Source of the DNA: Sphaerisporangium krabiense
GTDB taxonomy: Bacteria > Actinomycetota > Actinomycetes > Streptosporangiales > Streptosporangiaceae
Assembly: GCF_014200435.1 (NCBI RefSeq)
Contig: NZ_JACHBR010000001.1
Location: 2,108,001 to 2,172,000 of the forward strand
DNA length: 64,000 bases
Direction of reading: 5' to 3'
Position numbers and translations under genes: made by a program. Of this stretch, positions 16,477 through 24,286 are shown piece by piece (within the stretch, counting starts at the first letter, position 1; each line of letters starts with the position of its first letter). The notes beneath the pieces are model-generated. The model searched no databases. It worked only from the letters and a program-made list of their open reading frames with translations, and was not told the origin of the DNA.

Positions 16477-17352
16477 ATGCGTACGAGGCGTATGGCGATG
16501 GGCCGCGCGCGCCGGCTGGGCGCCGTGGTCGCGCTCGCCGGGCTGCTGGCGGCGACGGGCTGTGGCGGGTCGGACGAGGAGGCCGCCGCGGGCGACCTGC
16601 CGTTCAAAGTGATCAAGCCCGGCCATCTCACGGTCACCTACTCCGAGAGCTACCTGCCCAAGATCGCCTCAGGCGACGGCGGCAAGCTCGAAGGGTACGA
16701 AGGATTCCTGATCGGCAAGGTCGCCGAGAAGTACGGCCTGAAGCTGCAGCCGATGCCGACCGAGTTCGCCTCGCAGATCCTCTCCGTGCAGCAGGGCCGG
16801 GCCGACGTCGGCACCGGCATCTACTACACCGAGGAACGGGCCAAGCAGGTCTTCTACACCCGGCCCAACATCACCGACCGGCTGGGCGCGCTGACGCTCA
16901 AGAGCACGAAGTACGACAACGTGGACAGCCTCAAGGGCAAGCCGATCGCGTCCGTGAACGGGTTCTCCTACAACTCCTACCTCTTCGACTACTACGGGAA
17001 GGAGAACGTGAAGCTCTTCCCGTCCTACGCCGAGGCGTCCCAGGCGGTGCTGGGCGGCCAGGTCGTCGCGTTCATGGGCTCGACCGGAACCGCGCCCGGG
17101 ATCATCAGGTCGCATCCGGACCTGACCCTGCAGACGTTCGCCGACGGCGACTTCTCACTGCCGGAGAACGTCGCGAAGTCGGCCACCTACGAGTACGTCA
17201 ACTGCAAGAACCCCGGCCTCGCCGACGCCATCGACCAGGTGTACCAGGAGCTCGTGTCCTCCGGCGAGTGGCAGAAGCAGCTCGACCAGTGGCAGGTCGG
17301 CGGCGCCGAGTACACGCCTCCCGCCGAGCGGCCGACCCAGCACTGCGCCTGA
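16477..17352 (+). CDS. ABC transporter substrate-binding lipoprotein (SBP family 3)
   Basis: A 291-residue extracellular binding protein. The N-terminus has arginines, a hydrophobic core and a lipobox ending AATGCGG (cysteine about residue 28). The mature part starts with HLTVTYSESYLPKI and contains YEGFLIGKVAEKYGLKLQP and VQQGRADVGTGIYYTEER, the standard layout of family 3 (polar amino acid/opine) binding proteins. It should catch the imported compound outside the membrane. Its stop overlaps the first permease start (TGATG). The ligand pocket cannot be read, but the neighbours suggest a small nitrogen-containing acid or heterocycle. Confidence 0.9.
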   Translation: MRTRRMAMGRARRLGAVVALAGLLAATGCGGSDEEAAAGDLPFKVIKPGHLTVTYSESYLPKIASGDGGKLEGYEGFLIGKVAEKYGLKLQPMPTEFASQILSVQQGRADVGTGIYYTEERAKQVFYTRPNITDRLGALTLKSTKYDNVDSLKGKPIASVNGFSYNSYLFDYYGKENVKLFPSYAEASQAVLGGQVVAFMGSTGTAPGIIRSHPDLTLQTFADGDFSLPENVAKSATYEYVNCKNPGLADAIDQVYQELVSSGEWQKQLDQWQVGGAEYTPPAERPTQHCA

Positions 17353-18038
17353 TGGCTGACTGGTTCGGCTTCCTGCTCGAAGGTCTGTGGACGACCCTGC
17401 TGCTGGTCGTCCTGAGCACGGTGCTGACGTTCGCCCTGGCCGTGCCGCTCGCCGTGTGGCGGATCAGCCCGCGCCGGTCGGTGCGCGCGCTGTCAGGGAC
17501 GTTCGTCGAGATCTTCCGCAGCATCCCGCTCCCGGTGCTGCTGGCGGCGCTGTACTTCGGGTTCGGCCCCAAGCTCAAGGGGCTCGGCCTGGACGCGTTC
17601 GAGCTGGTGGTGATCGCCATCGTCCTCAACGAGTCCGCCTACATCGCGGAGGTCTTCAAGGGCCTGCTGCGGTCGGTCCCGATCGGGCAGTGGCAGGCGG
17701 CGGCCAGCCTCGGGATGCGGCGGTGGCAGGCGCTCCGCCTGGTGATCCTTCCCCGGCTCCGGCGCCCGGCCCTGCCGCACGCCGTCAACGGGTTCATCTA
17801 TATCGTCAAGGGCAGCGCATTGGCCTCCATCATCACGGTCCCCGAGCTGACGTTGCACGCGAACCAGCTCATGATCGAGACGTTCCGCCCGCTGGAGGTG
17901 TACGCCCTCGTCGGCGTCATCTACCTCGCCATCAACATCCCCGTGTCCTACCTCGGGCGGCTCGCCGAAGGCGGCCGGGCACGGCGCGGGAGCAGGCGGG
18001 CCGCGGCGGAACCGGTCGCGCCGGTGGTGGGTGGCTGA
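17352..18038 (+). CDS. Polar amino acid-type ABC transporter permease 1
   Basis: A 228-residue integral membrane protein of the HisM/GlnP family with about five hydrophobic segments. The EAA-type cytoplasmic loop that docks the ATPase is GQWQAAASLGMRRWQALRLVILP, near residues 117-139, preceded by FRSIPLPVLL and NESAYIAEVFKGLLRSV. It forms the pore with the next gene product. Start ATG overlaps the binding-protein stop; stop overlaps the second permease start. The basic C-terminal tail (RARRGSRRAA) is cytoplasmic by the positive-inside rule. Confidence 0.92.
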   Translation: MADWFGFLLEGLWTTLLLVVLSTVLTFALAVPLAVWRISPRRSVRALSGTFVEIFRSIPLPVLLAALYFGFGPKLKGLGLDAFELVVIAIVLNESAYIAEVFKGLLRSVPIGQWQAAASLGMRRWQALRLVILPRLRRPALPHAVNGFIYIVKGSALASIITVPELTLHANQLMIETFRPLEVYALVGVIYLAINIPVSYLGRLAEGGRARRGSRRAAAEPVAPVVGG

Positions 18039-18700
18039 TGGACCTCTACATCCGCCTCATCACCGAGGCGCTCCCCGTGACGGTCGGCGTGAGCGCGGTG
18101 GCCTGGCTGCTCGGCACGGTCCTCGGCACCGGGCTCGGGCTCGCGGGCCTGAGCCGGCGCCGCTGGCTGCGCGAGACGCAGTTCTTCGTCAGCACGCTCC
18201 TGCGCAGCCTGCCCGAGCTGCTGGCGATCTACCTGCTGTTCTACGGCATCACCGCGCACGGCGTCGAGCTGACGCCGTTCACCGCGACCGTCCTCGCCCT
18301 CGGCGTCACCCAGGCCGGTTTCTGGGCCGAGGCCGTCCGGGGCGGCGTGCAGGTCGTGGGCGTGCGCCAGTTCGAGGCCGCGTACTCGCTCGGCCTGACC
18401 ACGGGCCAGACGTACCGGAAGGTGATCTTCCCGCAGCTGGTCTCCGCGCTGACCTCGCCCGGCCTGAACATGTTCGTCGCGCTGACCAAGCTGACCGCGA
18501 TCGCCGCGGCGGTGGGCCTGCCCGAGCTGCTGCACACCGGCCGGTCGGTGATGGACCGCACCTACGACGTCCTGCCCGTGGTCGTCGCCCTGGCCGTCAC
18601 CTACCTGATGCTCACGATCCCGCTCACCTTCCTGGTCAAGGCGGCCGAGTCCCGCTGGCACAGGCGGACCACCCGCCAGAGCATGCCGCTGTTCTCCTGA
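18038..18700 (+). CDS. Polar amino acid-type ABC transporter permease 2
   Basis: A 220-residue HisQ/GlnP-type permease. It shows LLRSLPELLAIYLLFYG, the substrate-path motif QAGFWAEAVRGGVQVV and the ATPase-docking loop GVRQFEAAYSLGLTTGQTYRKVIFPQ (core EAAYSLGL). It should pair with the preceding permease to give a heterodimeric pore. The TGATG overlap with permease 1 indicates coupled translation. A GGCCGA/TCGGCC hairpin at 18707-18723 just after the stop may end the transcript. Confidence 0.92.
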   Translation: MDLYIRLITEALPVTVGVSAVAWLLGTVLGTGLGLAGLSRRRWLRETQFFVSTLLRSLPELLAIYLLFYGITAHGVELTPFTATVLALGVTQAGFWAEAVRGGVQVVGVRQFEAAYSLGLTTGQTYRKVIFPQLVSALTSPGLNMFVALTKLTAIAAAVGLPELLHTGRSVMDRTYDVLPVVVALAVTYLMLTIPLTFLVKAAESRWHRRTTRQSMPLFS

Positions 18701-18727
18701 GGACGGGGCCGAACGCCTCGGCCGAAA

Positions 18728-18741
18728 GGGGCCTACGTCCC
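18728..18741. promoter_or_regulatory. DosR/DevR-like box upstream of CBS genes
   Basis: GGGGCCTACGTCCC matches 11 of 14 positions of the mycobacterial-type DosR core GGGACTWWAGTCCC. It is about 64 bases before the ATG of the CBS-BON protein, a usual place for such a site. The downstream gene type (CBS-BON) is often in hypoxia/dormancy regulons of actinobacteria, which supports but does not prove the call. Confidence 0.35.
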
Positions 18742-18804
18742 TGTCCCGCGGGGGCCTCCGGGCGATGTGCTGGAAGAGGCCGTCCACCCGCGAGGGAGCC
18801 GAGC

Positions 18805-19512
18805 ATGCGGAAGAAAGTGCGGGACGTCATGACCGTCAAGGTCGCGTCCGTCAACGGGAGCACGCCGTTCAAGGATGTCGCCGAAATCCTGATCCACCAC
18901 GAGGTCAGCGCGGTCCCGGTCGTCGACGGCGAGGGGCACGTCCTCGGCATGATCTCCGAGGCGGACCTGCTCCGCAAGGAGGAGTTCAAGCGGCAGTACT
19001 ACACCGAGGGCTATCACCTGCCGCTCGGCGCGCGGTTGCGCGAGAGGCTCACGGGCCGCGGCCCGGGGGCCGAGGACCGGGCGCGCGGCGACACGGCGGC
19101 CGAGCTCATGACCAGCCCGGCCGTCACGATCAAGGACTACGCCTCGGTGGTCACCGCGGCCCGCCGGATGAGCGCGAACGGCGTCAAGCGCCTGCCGGTC
19201 GTGGACGACGAGGGGCGCCTGCGGGGCATCGTCAGCCGCCACGACCTGCTGGCGGTGTTCCTCAGGACCGACGAGGAGATCGCCGCGGAGATCGAGGACG
19301 ACGTCGTCGGCGCCCTGTGGCCGTACCGGCCCGAGGTGGAGGTGTCGGTGAAGGACGGCGTCGTGACCCTGACCGGGCACATGGCCACCGCCCGCGACGC
19401 GCGGCTGCTGACCCAGATGGCCGGGCGGGTCAACGGGGTGGTCGACGTGGTGGACGCGCTGCGCGGCGGCCCGGCCGACCGGCCGCACGCCCGGGGGACG
19501 GAGGCGTCATGA
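18805..19512 (+). CDS. CBS-pair plus BON domain stress protein
   Basis: A 235-residue cytoplasmic protein with two CBS motifs (residues about 7-60, VRDVMTVKVASVNG...VLGMISEADLL, and about 95-150, AAELMTSPAVTI...LRGIVSRHDLL) followed by a BON domain (about 170-222, VSVKDGVVTLTGHMATARDA). CBS pairs bind adenine nucleotides; BON domains bind membranes or ligands. Such proteins are common in dormancy and redox-stress regulons of actinomycetes. GAGGGAG precedes ATG 18805. The stop overlaps the next CBS gene (ATGA), so the two are co-translated, and a DosR-like box lies upstream. Confidence 0.9.
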   Translation: MRKKVRDVMTVKVASVNGSTPFKDVAEILIHHEVSAVPVVDGEGHVLGMISEADLLRKEEFKRQYYTEGYHLPLGARLRERLTGRGPGAEDRARGDTAAELMTSPAVTIKDYASVVTAARRMSANGVKRLPVVDDEGRLRGIVSRHDLLAVFLRTDEEIAAEIEDDVVGALWPYRPEVEVSVKDGVVTLTGHMATARDARLLTQMAGRVNGVVDVVDALRGGPADRPHARGTEAS

Positions 19513-20003
19513 ACCTCGACCGGCTGACGGCCGCCGACGTGATGAGCCGGGTCCTGGTCACCGTCGGGCCGGAGGAGTCGCCGCTGATCGCCTGGGAGAT
19601 CATGCGCAGGGGAGGCGTCCACCACCTGCCCGTGATCGACGACCGGCTGCGGCTGCACGGCGTGCTCACCCGCGAGCAGGTCGCCGCGCACTGGTCGGGA
19701 GGCCCCGCCGTGCAGTCCGCCGGCCAGGTGAGGGACCTGCTGGCCGGCCGGGCGTGCCCGCACGTGTCGCCCTCCACCACCGTGCCGGCGATCGCCGCCG
19801 CCATGGTGGACCACGGCGTCGACGTGCTGCCCGTGATCGGCCGATCGGAGACGCTGGAAGGGCTGGTCACGGCCACCGACGTGCTCCGCGCGGTCGCGGG
19901 GCGCCCCACCCCCTCCCCCGCGCACACCGACATCGCCACGGGCCTGTTCCGGCTGGAACCCGTCGTCCCGCCGCGCCGCGACGAGCCGCCGTCGGACACC
20001 TGA
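19509..20003 (+). CDS. CBS-pair protein
   Basis: A 164-residue protein consisting essentially of two CBS motifs: TAADVMSRVLVTVGPEE...LRLHGVLTREQVA and the second half VRDLLAGRACPHVSPST...LEGLVTATDVLRAV. It should bind an adenosine nucleotide as an energy or redox signal. It overlaps the upstream CBS-BON gene by four bases, so the pair probably work together. The Pro-rich C-terminus after residue 135 is disordered. No partner enzyme is fused or adjacent. Confidence 0.88.
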   Translation: MNLDRLTAADVMSRVLVTVGPEESPLIAWEIMRRGGVHHLPVIDDRLRLHGVLTREQVAAHWSGGPAVQSAGQVRDLLAGRACPHVSPSTTVPAIAAAMVDHGVDVLPVIGRSETLEGLVTATDVLRAVAGRPTPSPAHTDIATGLFRLEPVVPPRRDEPPSDT

Positions 20004-20059
20004 GGTGAACTGATTACCCGTCCGGCACCGACACAGGGTGGTGATCGTGTTACTTGTAG

Positions 20060-20069
20060 TGACTAGTCA
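20060..20069. promoter_or_regulatory. 10-bp palindrome at the start codon
   Basis: TGACTAGTCA is a perfect palindrome whose last base is the A of the ATG of the His-rich protein. No ribosome site is seen upstream, so the mRNA may be leaderless and the palindrome may act as an operator at the transcription start. Confidence 0.3.
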
Positions 20070-20452
20070 TGAATGCCGAGGGCCGGTCGCGCGGGGAGCC
20101 ACGCTGGGGGGCGTGGCTCTGCGTGCTGGTCGGCGTCATCACGGTCGCCCACCTGTGGACGCACGTCACCGCCCCGCACCAGCACGGCCTCCAGCTCGGC
20201 GCGCCGGTGGTGGACTCCTGCCCCGACAACCCGCCGCACGACCACCACGACGAGTCCGCCCACCCCGAGGTGTTCCTGCCGCCCGCCTGGGGCTGCGCGG
20301 TCCCGGCGCAGGCCCCGGCCGTCCTGGTCGTCCCCGCCGTCACCCCGGCCCCCGTCTCCGCCGCTCCACGGGAGCGGCCGGGCCGCGCCCCGCCGCGCTG
20401 TCACCGGGAGAGGGCCGCGCTGACGCACACGCTTGAGATCTGCCGTCGCTGA
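20069..20452 (+). CDS. Small membrane-anchored His-rich protein
   Basis: A 127-residue protein, not recognised. One hydrophobic segment near residues 14-30 ([18 protein letters not shown]) would serve as signal anchor. The following stretch is rich in histidine: HVTAPHQHG, then [13 protein letters not shown] around residues 55-67, a pattern often linked to Zn/Ni/Co/Cu binding. A second hydrophobic, Ala/Val/Pro-rich part follows, then a basic tail with the cysteine CHRERA. No Shine-Dalgarno is visible. It lies 101 bases before the PLP enzyme gene on the same strand and could be a metal-binding accessory of that locus (inference). Confidence 0.6.
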   Translation: MNAEGRSRGEPRWGAWLCVLVGVITVAHLWTHVTAPHQHGLQLGAPVVDSCPDNPPHDHHDESAHPEVFLPPAWGCAVPAQAPAVLVVPAVTPAPVSAAPRERPGRAPPRCHRERAALTHTLEICRR

Positions 20453-20553
20453 CGGCCGGCGAGCCGCTGTCCGGACCGGGCACCGGGCTCGCTCGCCGTG
20501 CCGATCATCCAGCGACGCCGGCGCCGACCGCGCCGGAGAGAGCGTGCGTCACC

Positions 20554-21609
20554 ATGTCGACCCTTTCACCTGATATCGCCTTCCCCGCCGTCGCCCATCT
20601 GGTGGGCAACACCCCCGTCCGCCGTATCTCCGAACCGTTCTCCCCCGCCGGCCGGGGCTTCTGGGCCAAGCTCGAAGGGGCCAACCCCGGCGGCGTCAAG
20701 GACCGCGCCGCCCGGCACATCATCGAGCGCGCGCGAGCCCGCGGCGACCTGGCCCCCGGCGCGACGATCGTCGAGTCCACGTCCGGCACGTTCGGGCTGG
20801 GCCTCGCGCTGGCCGCGATCACGCACGGCCACCCCCTCACCGTGGTCACCGACCCCGGCATGGAGGCGATCGTGGCACGCCTCCTGTCGGCGTACGGCGC
20901 CCGCGTGGACACCGTGACCACCCCGCACCCGGCCGGAGGCTGGCAGCGCGCCCGGCTGGACCGGGTGCGCGAGCTGCTCGCCGCCGACCCCGCCGCCTAC
21001 TGCCCCAGCCAGTACGACAACCCCGACAACGTCGACGCCTACGCCGGCCTGGCGGGCGAGCTGATCGACCAGATCGGCCGCGTCGACGTCCTGGTGTGCA
21101 GCGTGGGCACCGGCGGTCACTCGGCCGGCATCGCCAAGGTGCTCCGCGGCCGGTACCCGGACATGAGGCTGATCGGCGTCGACTCGATCGGCTCGGCCAT
21201 CTTCGGGCAGCCCGCCCGGCCACGGCTCATGCGCGGCCTGGGCAACAGCATCCACCCGCGCAACGTCGCCCACCGCTGGTTCGACGAGGTCCACTGGGTC
21301 GCCCCGCACGAGGCGGTGTGGGCCTGCCGCACGCTGGCCGCCACGCACTACACCACCGGAGGCTGGAGCGTCGGCGCCGTCACCGTCGTCGCCGCCTGGT
21401 GCGCCCGCACCCTGCCCGCCGGCGCCCGGATCGTCACGGTCTTCCCCGACGGGCCCGCCCGCTACTACACCACCGTCTTCGACGACGCCTACTGCGCGGC
21501 CCATGACCTGCTCGGCCGGCCTCCCGCCGAGGAGCCCGACGAGATCCGGCATCCCGGGCAGGCCGAGGTGACGCGCTGGACCCGCTGCTCCACGGTGGTG
21601 AGCCGCTGA
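20554..21609 (+). CDS. PLP-dependent cysteine synthase/2,3-diaminopropionate synthase-like enzyme
   Basis: A 351-residue fold-type II PLP enzyme. The PLP lysine is in [10 protein letters not shown] (K49), the phosphate/substrate loop is STSGTFG (75-81, where CysK has TSGNTG) and the glycine loop that holds PLP phosphate is GTGGHSAG (185-192). The changes in the substrate loop suggest a specialised synthase rather than housekeeping cysteine synthase; SbnA-like diaminopropionate synthases are an analogue. It acts in the cytoplasm by beta-replacement. Its stop overlaps the MFS exporter start (TGATG), so product and exporter are likely linked (inference). The ribosome site is weak. Confidence 0.85.
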   Translation: MSTLSPDIAFPAVAHLVGNTPVRRISEPFSPAGRGFWAKLEGANPGGVKDRAARHIIERARARGDLAPGATIVESTSGTFGLGLALAAITHGHPLTVVTDPGMEAIVARLLSAYGARVDTVTTPHPAGGWQRARLDRVRELLAADPAAYCPSQYDNPDNVDAYAGLAGELIDQIGRVDVLVCSVGTGGHSAGIAKVLRGRYPDMRLIGVDSIGSAIFGQPARPRLMRGLGNSIHPRNVAHRWFDEVHWVAPHEAVWACRTLAATHYTTGGWSVGAVTVVAAWCARTLPAGARIVTVFPDGPARYYTTVFDDAYCAAHDLLGRPPAEEPDEIRHPGQAEVTRWTRCSTVVSR

Positions 21610-22829
21610 TGTGGCGGCGCCTGGCCGCGTTCGACCGCGGCGTGCGGCTGCTCATGCTCAACCAGCTCACGATCAACATCGGCTTCTACATGCTCATGCC
21701 CTACCTCGCCGGTCACCTGTCGGCGGGGCTCGGCATGGCGGCCTGGGCGGTCGCGCTGGTGCTCGGGGTGCGCAACCTGTCCCAGCAGGGCCTGTTCCTG
21801 CTGGGCGGCACGCTGGCCGACCGGCTCGGGTACAAGCCCGTGATCGTCGGCGGCTGCCTGCTGCGCACCGCCGGGTTCGCGCTGCTCGGGCTGTCCGACT
21901 CGCTGCCGGCGCTGCTGGTGGCCTCGGTCGCCACCGGGTTCGCCGGCGCGCTGTTCAACCCCGCGGTGCGCGCCTACCTGGCGCACGACGCCGGGCCGCG
22001 CCGCGTGGAGGCGTTCGCGCTGTTCAACGTGTTCTACCAGGCGGGCATCCTGGCGGGGCCGCTGATCGGGCTGGCGCTGGTGGCGCTGGACTTCCGCCTG
22101 GTCTGCCTCGTGGCGGCCGCGCTGTTCGCCGTGCTCACCGTCGTGCAGATCCGCGCGCTGCCCCGCTGCGCCGTCCCGCCCGCCTCGACCGGCGCCGCCA
22201 CCGGCGTGCTGGCCGCGTGGCGGGGGATGCTGGGCGACCGGCCGTTCGTGCTGTTCTGCGCGGCGATGGCGGGCGCGTACGTGCTGTCCTTCCAGATCTA
22301 CCTGCTGCTGCCGCTGGCGGCGGGCGGCAGCGGGGCCGTGAGCCTGTTGTTCGTGCTGTCGGCGGCGGTCGCCATCGCGGGCCAGACGCGGATCACCGAC
22401 TGGGCGCGCCGCCGCTGGAGCAACTCCGCGGCGATCACCCGCGGGCTGCTGCTCATGGGGGCGGCGTTCCTGCCGCCCGCGCTGTGCGTCACGCTCTGGC
22501 CCCGCTCCACGGCGGCGCAGGTGGCCGCGGTCGTCGTCTGCACGGCCGTGCTGGCGCTCGGGACGACGCTGAGCTACCCGTTCGAGATGGACACCATCCT
22601 GACCCTGTCACGGGGCCGGATGGTGGCCACGCACTACGGCCTCTACAACACGGTCGCGGGCGTCGGCATCGCGGCGGGGAACCTGCTGGTCGGCCTGCTG
22701 ATCGACCTCCGGTCCCCGGCGCTTCCCTGGCTGGCCCTCGCGGCGCTCGGCGGGGCGTGCGCGCTGGCCGTTCATGTGCTGCGCGAGGACCCGCAGGGCG
22801 CGCGCGAACCGGTCCACCTCGTCCCGTGA
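21609..22829 (+). CDS. MFS exporter (MdtH-like)
   Basis: A 406-residue, 12-helix major facilitator. GGTLADRLGYKPVIVGG (about residues 63-79) is motif A; helix 5 carries GPLIGLAL. It belongs with multidrug/small-metabolite exporters of the MdtH type. Translational coupling to the PLP synthase suggests that it exports the product of that enzyme. Its last 222 bases overlap the 3-prime end of the convergent aminotransferase frame on the other strand; helices 11 and 12 and a short tail are within the overlap, so the MFS end looks genuine. Confidence 0.88.
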   Translation: MWRRLAAFDRGVRLLMLNQLTINIGFYMLMPYLAGHLSAGLGMAAWAVALVLGVRNLSQQGLFLLGGTLADRLGYKPVIVGGCLLRTAGFALLGLSDSLPALLVASVATGFAGALFNPAVRAYLAHDAGPRRVEAFALFNVFYQAGILAGPLIGLALVALDFRLVCLVAAALFAVLTVVQIRALPRCAVPPASTGAATGVLAAWRGMLGDRPFVLFCAAMAGAYVLSFQIYLLLPLAAGGSGAVSLLFVLSAAVAIAGQTRITDWARRRWSNSAAITRGLLLMGAAFLPPALCVTLWPRSTAAQVAAVVVCTAVLALGTTLSYPFEMDTILTLSRGRMVATHYGLYNTVAGVGIAAGNLLVGLLIDLRSPALPWLALAALGGACALAVHVLREDPQGAREPVHLVP

Positions 22830-24077
22830 GGTGAACAGGGCGGGCGTGACGCGGACGCAGGCGCCCCCGGCGGTCCCGCCGCGCTGGACGGTGAAGATCC
22901 GGTGCCGGTCGTACAGGTGCGCGACGATGGCCTGGTTGGCGGCGTCGGAGGTGTGCCCGGTGAGCCGGAACGCGGTGATCGCGCCGTACATGGCCGGGTC
23001 CTCGGGGGTGAGGATCTCCACGTTCGGCAGGTCCCGCACCTGGTGGACCCAGCGGTCCCGCAGGAACCGCAGCCGCGCCTGCTTGGCCGCCGCGCCGAGG
23101 GCGTCGTGGAAGTCCAGCGCGGCGGGCACGCCGAGCACGGCGGCCACGTCCAGGGTGCCGCTGTGCACGCGCGAGCGGATGTCGCCGGCGGGATACGTCT
23201 CGTCGGCGAAGGCGCGGTCGATGTCGGCCAGGCGATGGCCACGGATGTGGACGAACCCGGTGCCGAGCGGCGCGCCCATCCACTTGTGCAGCGAGAACCC
23301 GGCGAAGTCCGCCCCGAGGTCGGGGACGGCGAAGTCGAGCTGCCCCCAGGAGTGGGCGGCGTCCACGATCACGTCCACGCCCGACGCCCGCGCCGTCGCC
23401 GCCAGCTCGGCCACCGGCAGCACCAGGCCGGTGCGGTTGTTCATGTGGCTGAGCAGCAGGAGCCGCACGCGGGGGTTGTCGCGCAGCGCCCGGGCGTAGG
23501 CGTCCACGGCCCGGGTGCGGCTCACCGGCTCGGGGATCACGACGCGCACCACGTCGACGCCCCGGCGCTCGCGCAGCCAGTTCATCGCGAACTGCATGCC
23601 GGGGTAGTCGAGGTCGGCGTACATGACCGCGTCGCCGGGGCGCAGCCGCCGGTACCCGGCGATGAGCAGTTGCAGCGCCTCGGTGCCGCCCCGGGTCAGC
23701 GCGATCTCCTCCGGCGGGACCCCGGCCGCGGCGGCGACGCGCCGCCGCACCTGCTCGGCCCGGTCCTTGTAGGCGGTGCGCAGCAGGTGGCTGTTGCGCT
23801 CGTTCACCAGGTCGACGGCGCGGTGGTAGGCGTGCCGCACCGGCTCGGGCATGATCCCGTAGTAGCCGTTCTCCAGGTTCACGAAGTCCCGGGCCACCCG
23901 GTACCGGCGCGCCACGCCACGCCAGAAGCGCTCGTCTCCGGCCAGTCGCTCGGCGCTCACTCCCGGCGGAGCCTCCGGCGGCCCGGCCACGGCCCCCGCC
24001 CACGCCGGGGTCCTCCCCTGCGAGGCGAGCCCCAGCGAGAGGCCCAGCGTCCCCATGTGCCGCCTGGAGAGGCTCAT
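22608..24077 (-). CDS. Tat-exported class V aminotransferase (isopenicillin-N-epimerase-like)
   Basis: A 489-residue fold-type I PLP protein. The N-terminus MSLSRRHMGTLGLSLGLAS...AWA is a twin-arginine signal with an AxA cleavage site near residue 27. The PLP aspartate/histidine pair is VDAAHSWGQ (D239, H242) and the Schiff-base lysine is in FSLHKWMG (K265). The family includes cysteine desulfurases and epimerases; periplasmic members are rarer. The recognisable domain ends about residue 430 (VDRFARALRVLAQHMN); the last 55-60 residues (charged, Gln/Arg-rich) are antisense to the MFS gene and look like read-through. Such long convergent overlap is unusual, so a base error near the end is possible. 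Confidence 0.85.
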   Translation of the reverse strand: MSLSRRHMGTLGLSLGLASQGRTPAWAGAVAGPPEAPPGVSAERLAGDERFWRGVARRYRVARDFVNLENGYYGIMPEPVRHAYHRAVDLVNERNSHLLRTAYKDRAEQVRRRVAAAAGVPPEEIALTRGGTEALQLLIAGYRRLRPGDAVMYADLDYPGMQFAMNWLRERRGVDVVRVVIPEPVSRTRAVDAYARALRDNPRVRLLLLSHMNNRTGLVLPVAELAATARASGVDVIVDAAHSWGQLDFAVPDLGADFAGFSLHKWMGAPLGTGFVHIRGHRLADIDRAFADETYPAGDIRSRVHSGTLDVAAVLGVPAALDFHDALGAAAKQARLRFLRDRWVHQVRDLPNVEILTPEDPAMYGAITAFRLTGHTSDAANQAIVAHLYDRHRIFTVQRGGTAGGACVRVTPALFTSRDEVDRFARALRVLAQHMNGQRARPAERREGQPGKRRGPEVDQQADQQVPRRDADARDRVVEAVVRGHHPAP

Positions 24078-24226
24078 CGGTCGCCGCCGCGGGTGTCCGG
24101 AACGGTGAGCTGCGTGTTCGTCACATGATCACCATTACCTGCCGACGCGGCCGCTCAATCTTTTCCTGGCACGCGAGCCGGTTTCCTGGGGCGGTGGCAG
24201 TGAGGGCGGCCGCCTCTTGTCATAGA

Positions 24227-24241
24227 CTGAATGGGATTCAG
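24227..24241. promoter_or_regulatory. TetR operator site A (autoregulatory)
   Basis: CTGAATGGGATTCAG, arms CTGAAT/ATTCAG. It partly overlaps a good -10 element (TAGACT, 24223-24228) and lies 46 bases before the tetR ATG. Sister sites are at 27463, 27661 and 30081. Confidence 0.75.
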
Positions 24242-24286
24242 ACATGTGGGGTGTCAGTGGACGTGTTAGACGTGGTGGGGGATCGA

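Noticed and set aside
20004-20068. Zur-type zinc operator before the His-rich/PLP locus
   Set aside because: Looked for a TGAAAATGATTTTCA-like sequence because a metallophore was suspected; nothing close is present.
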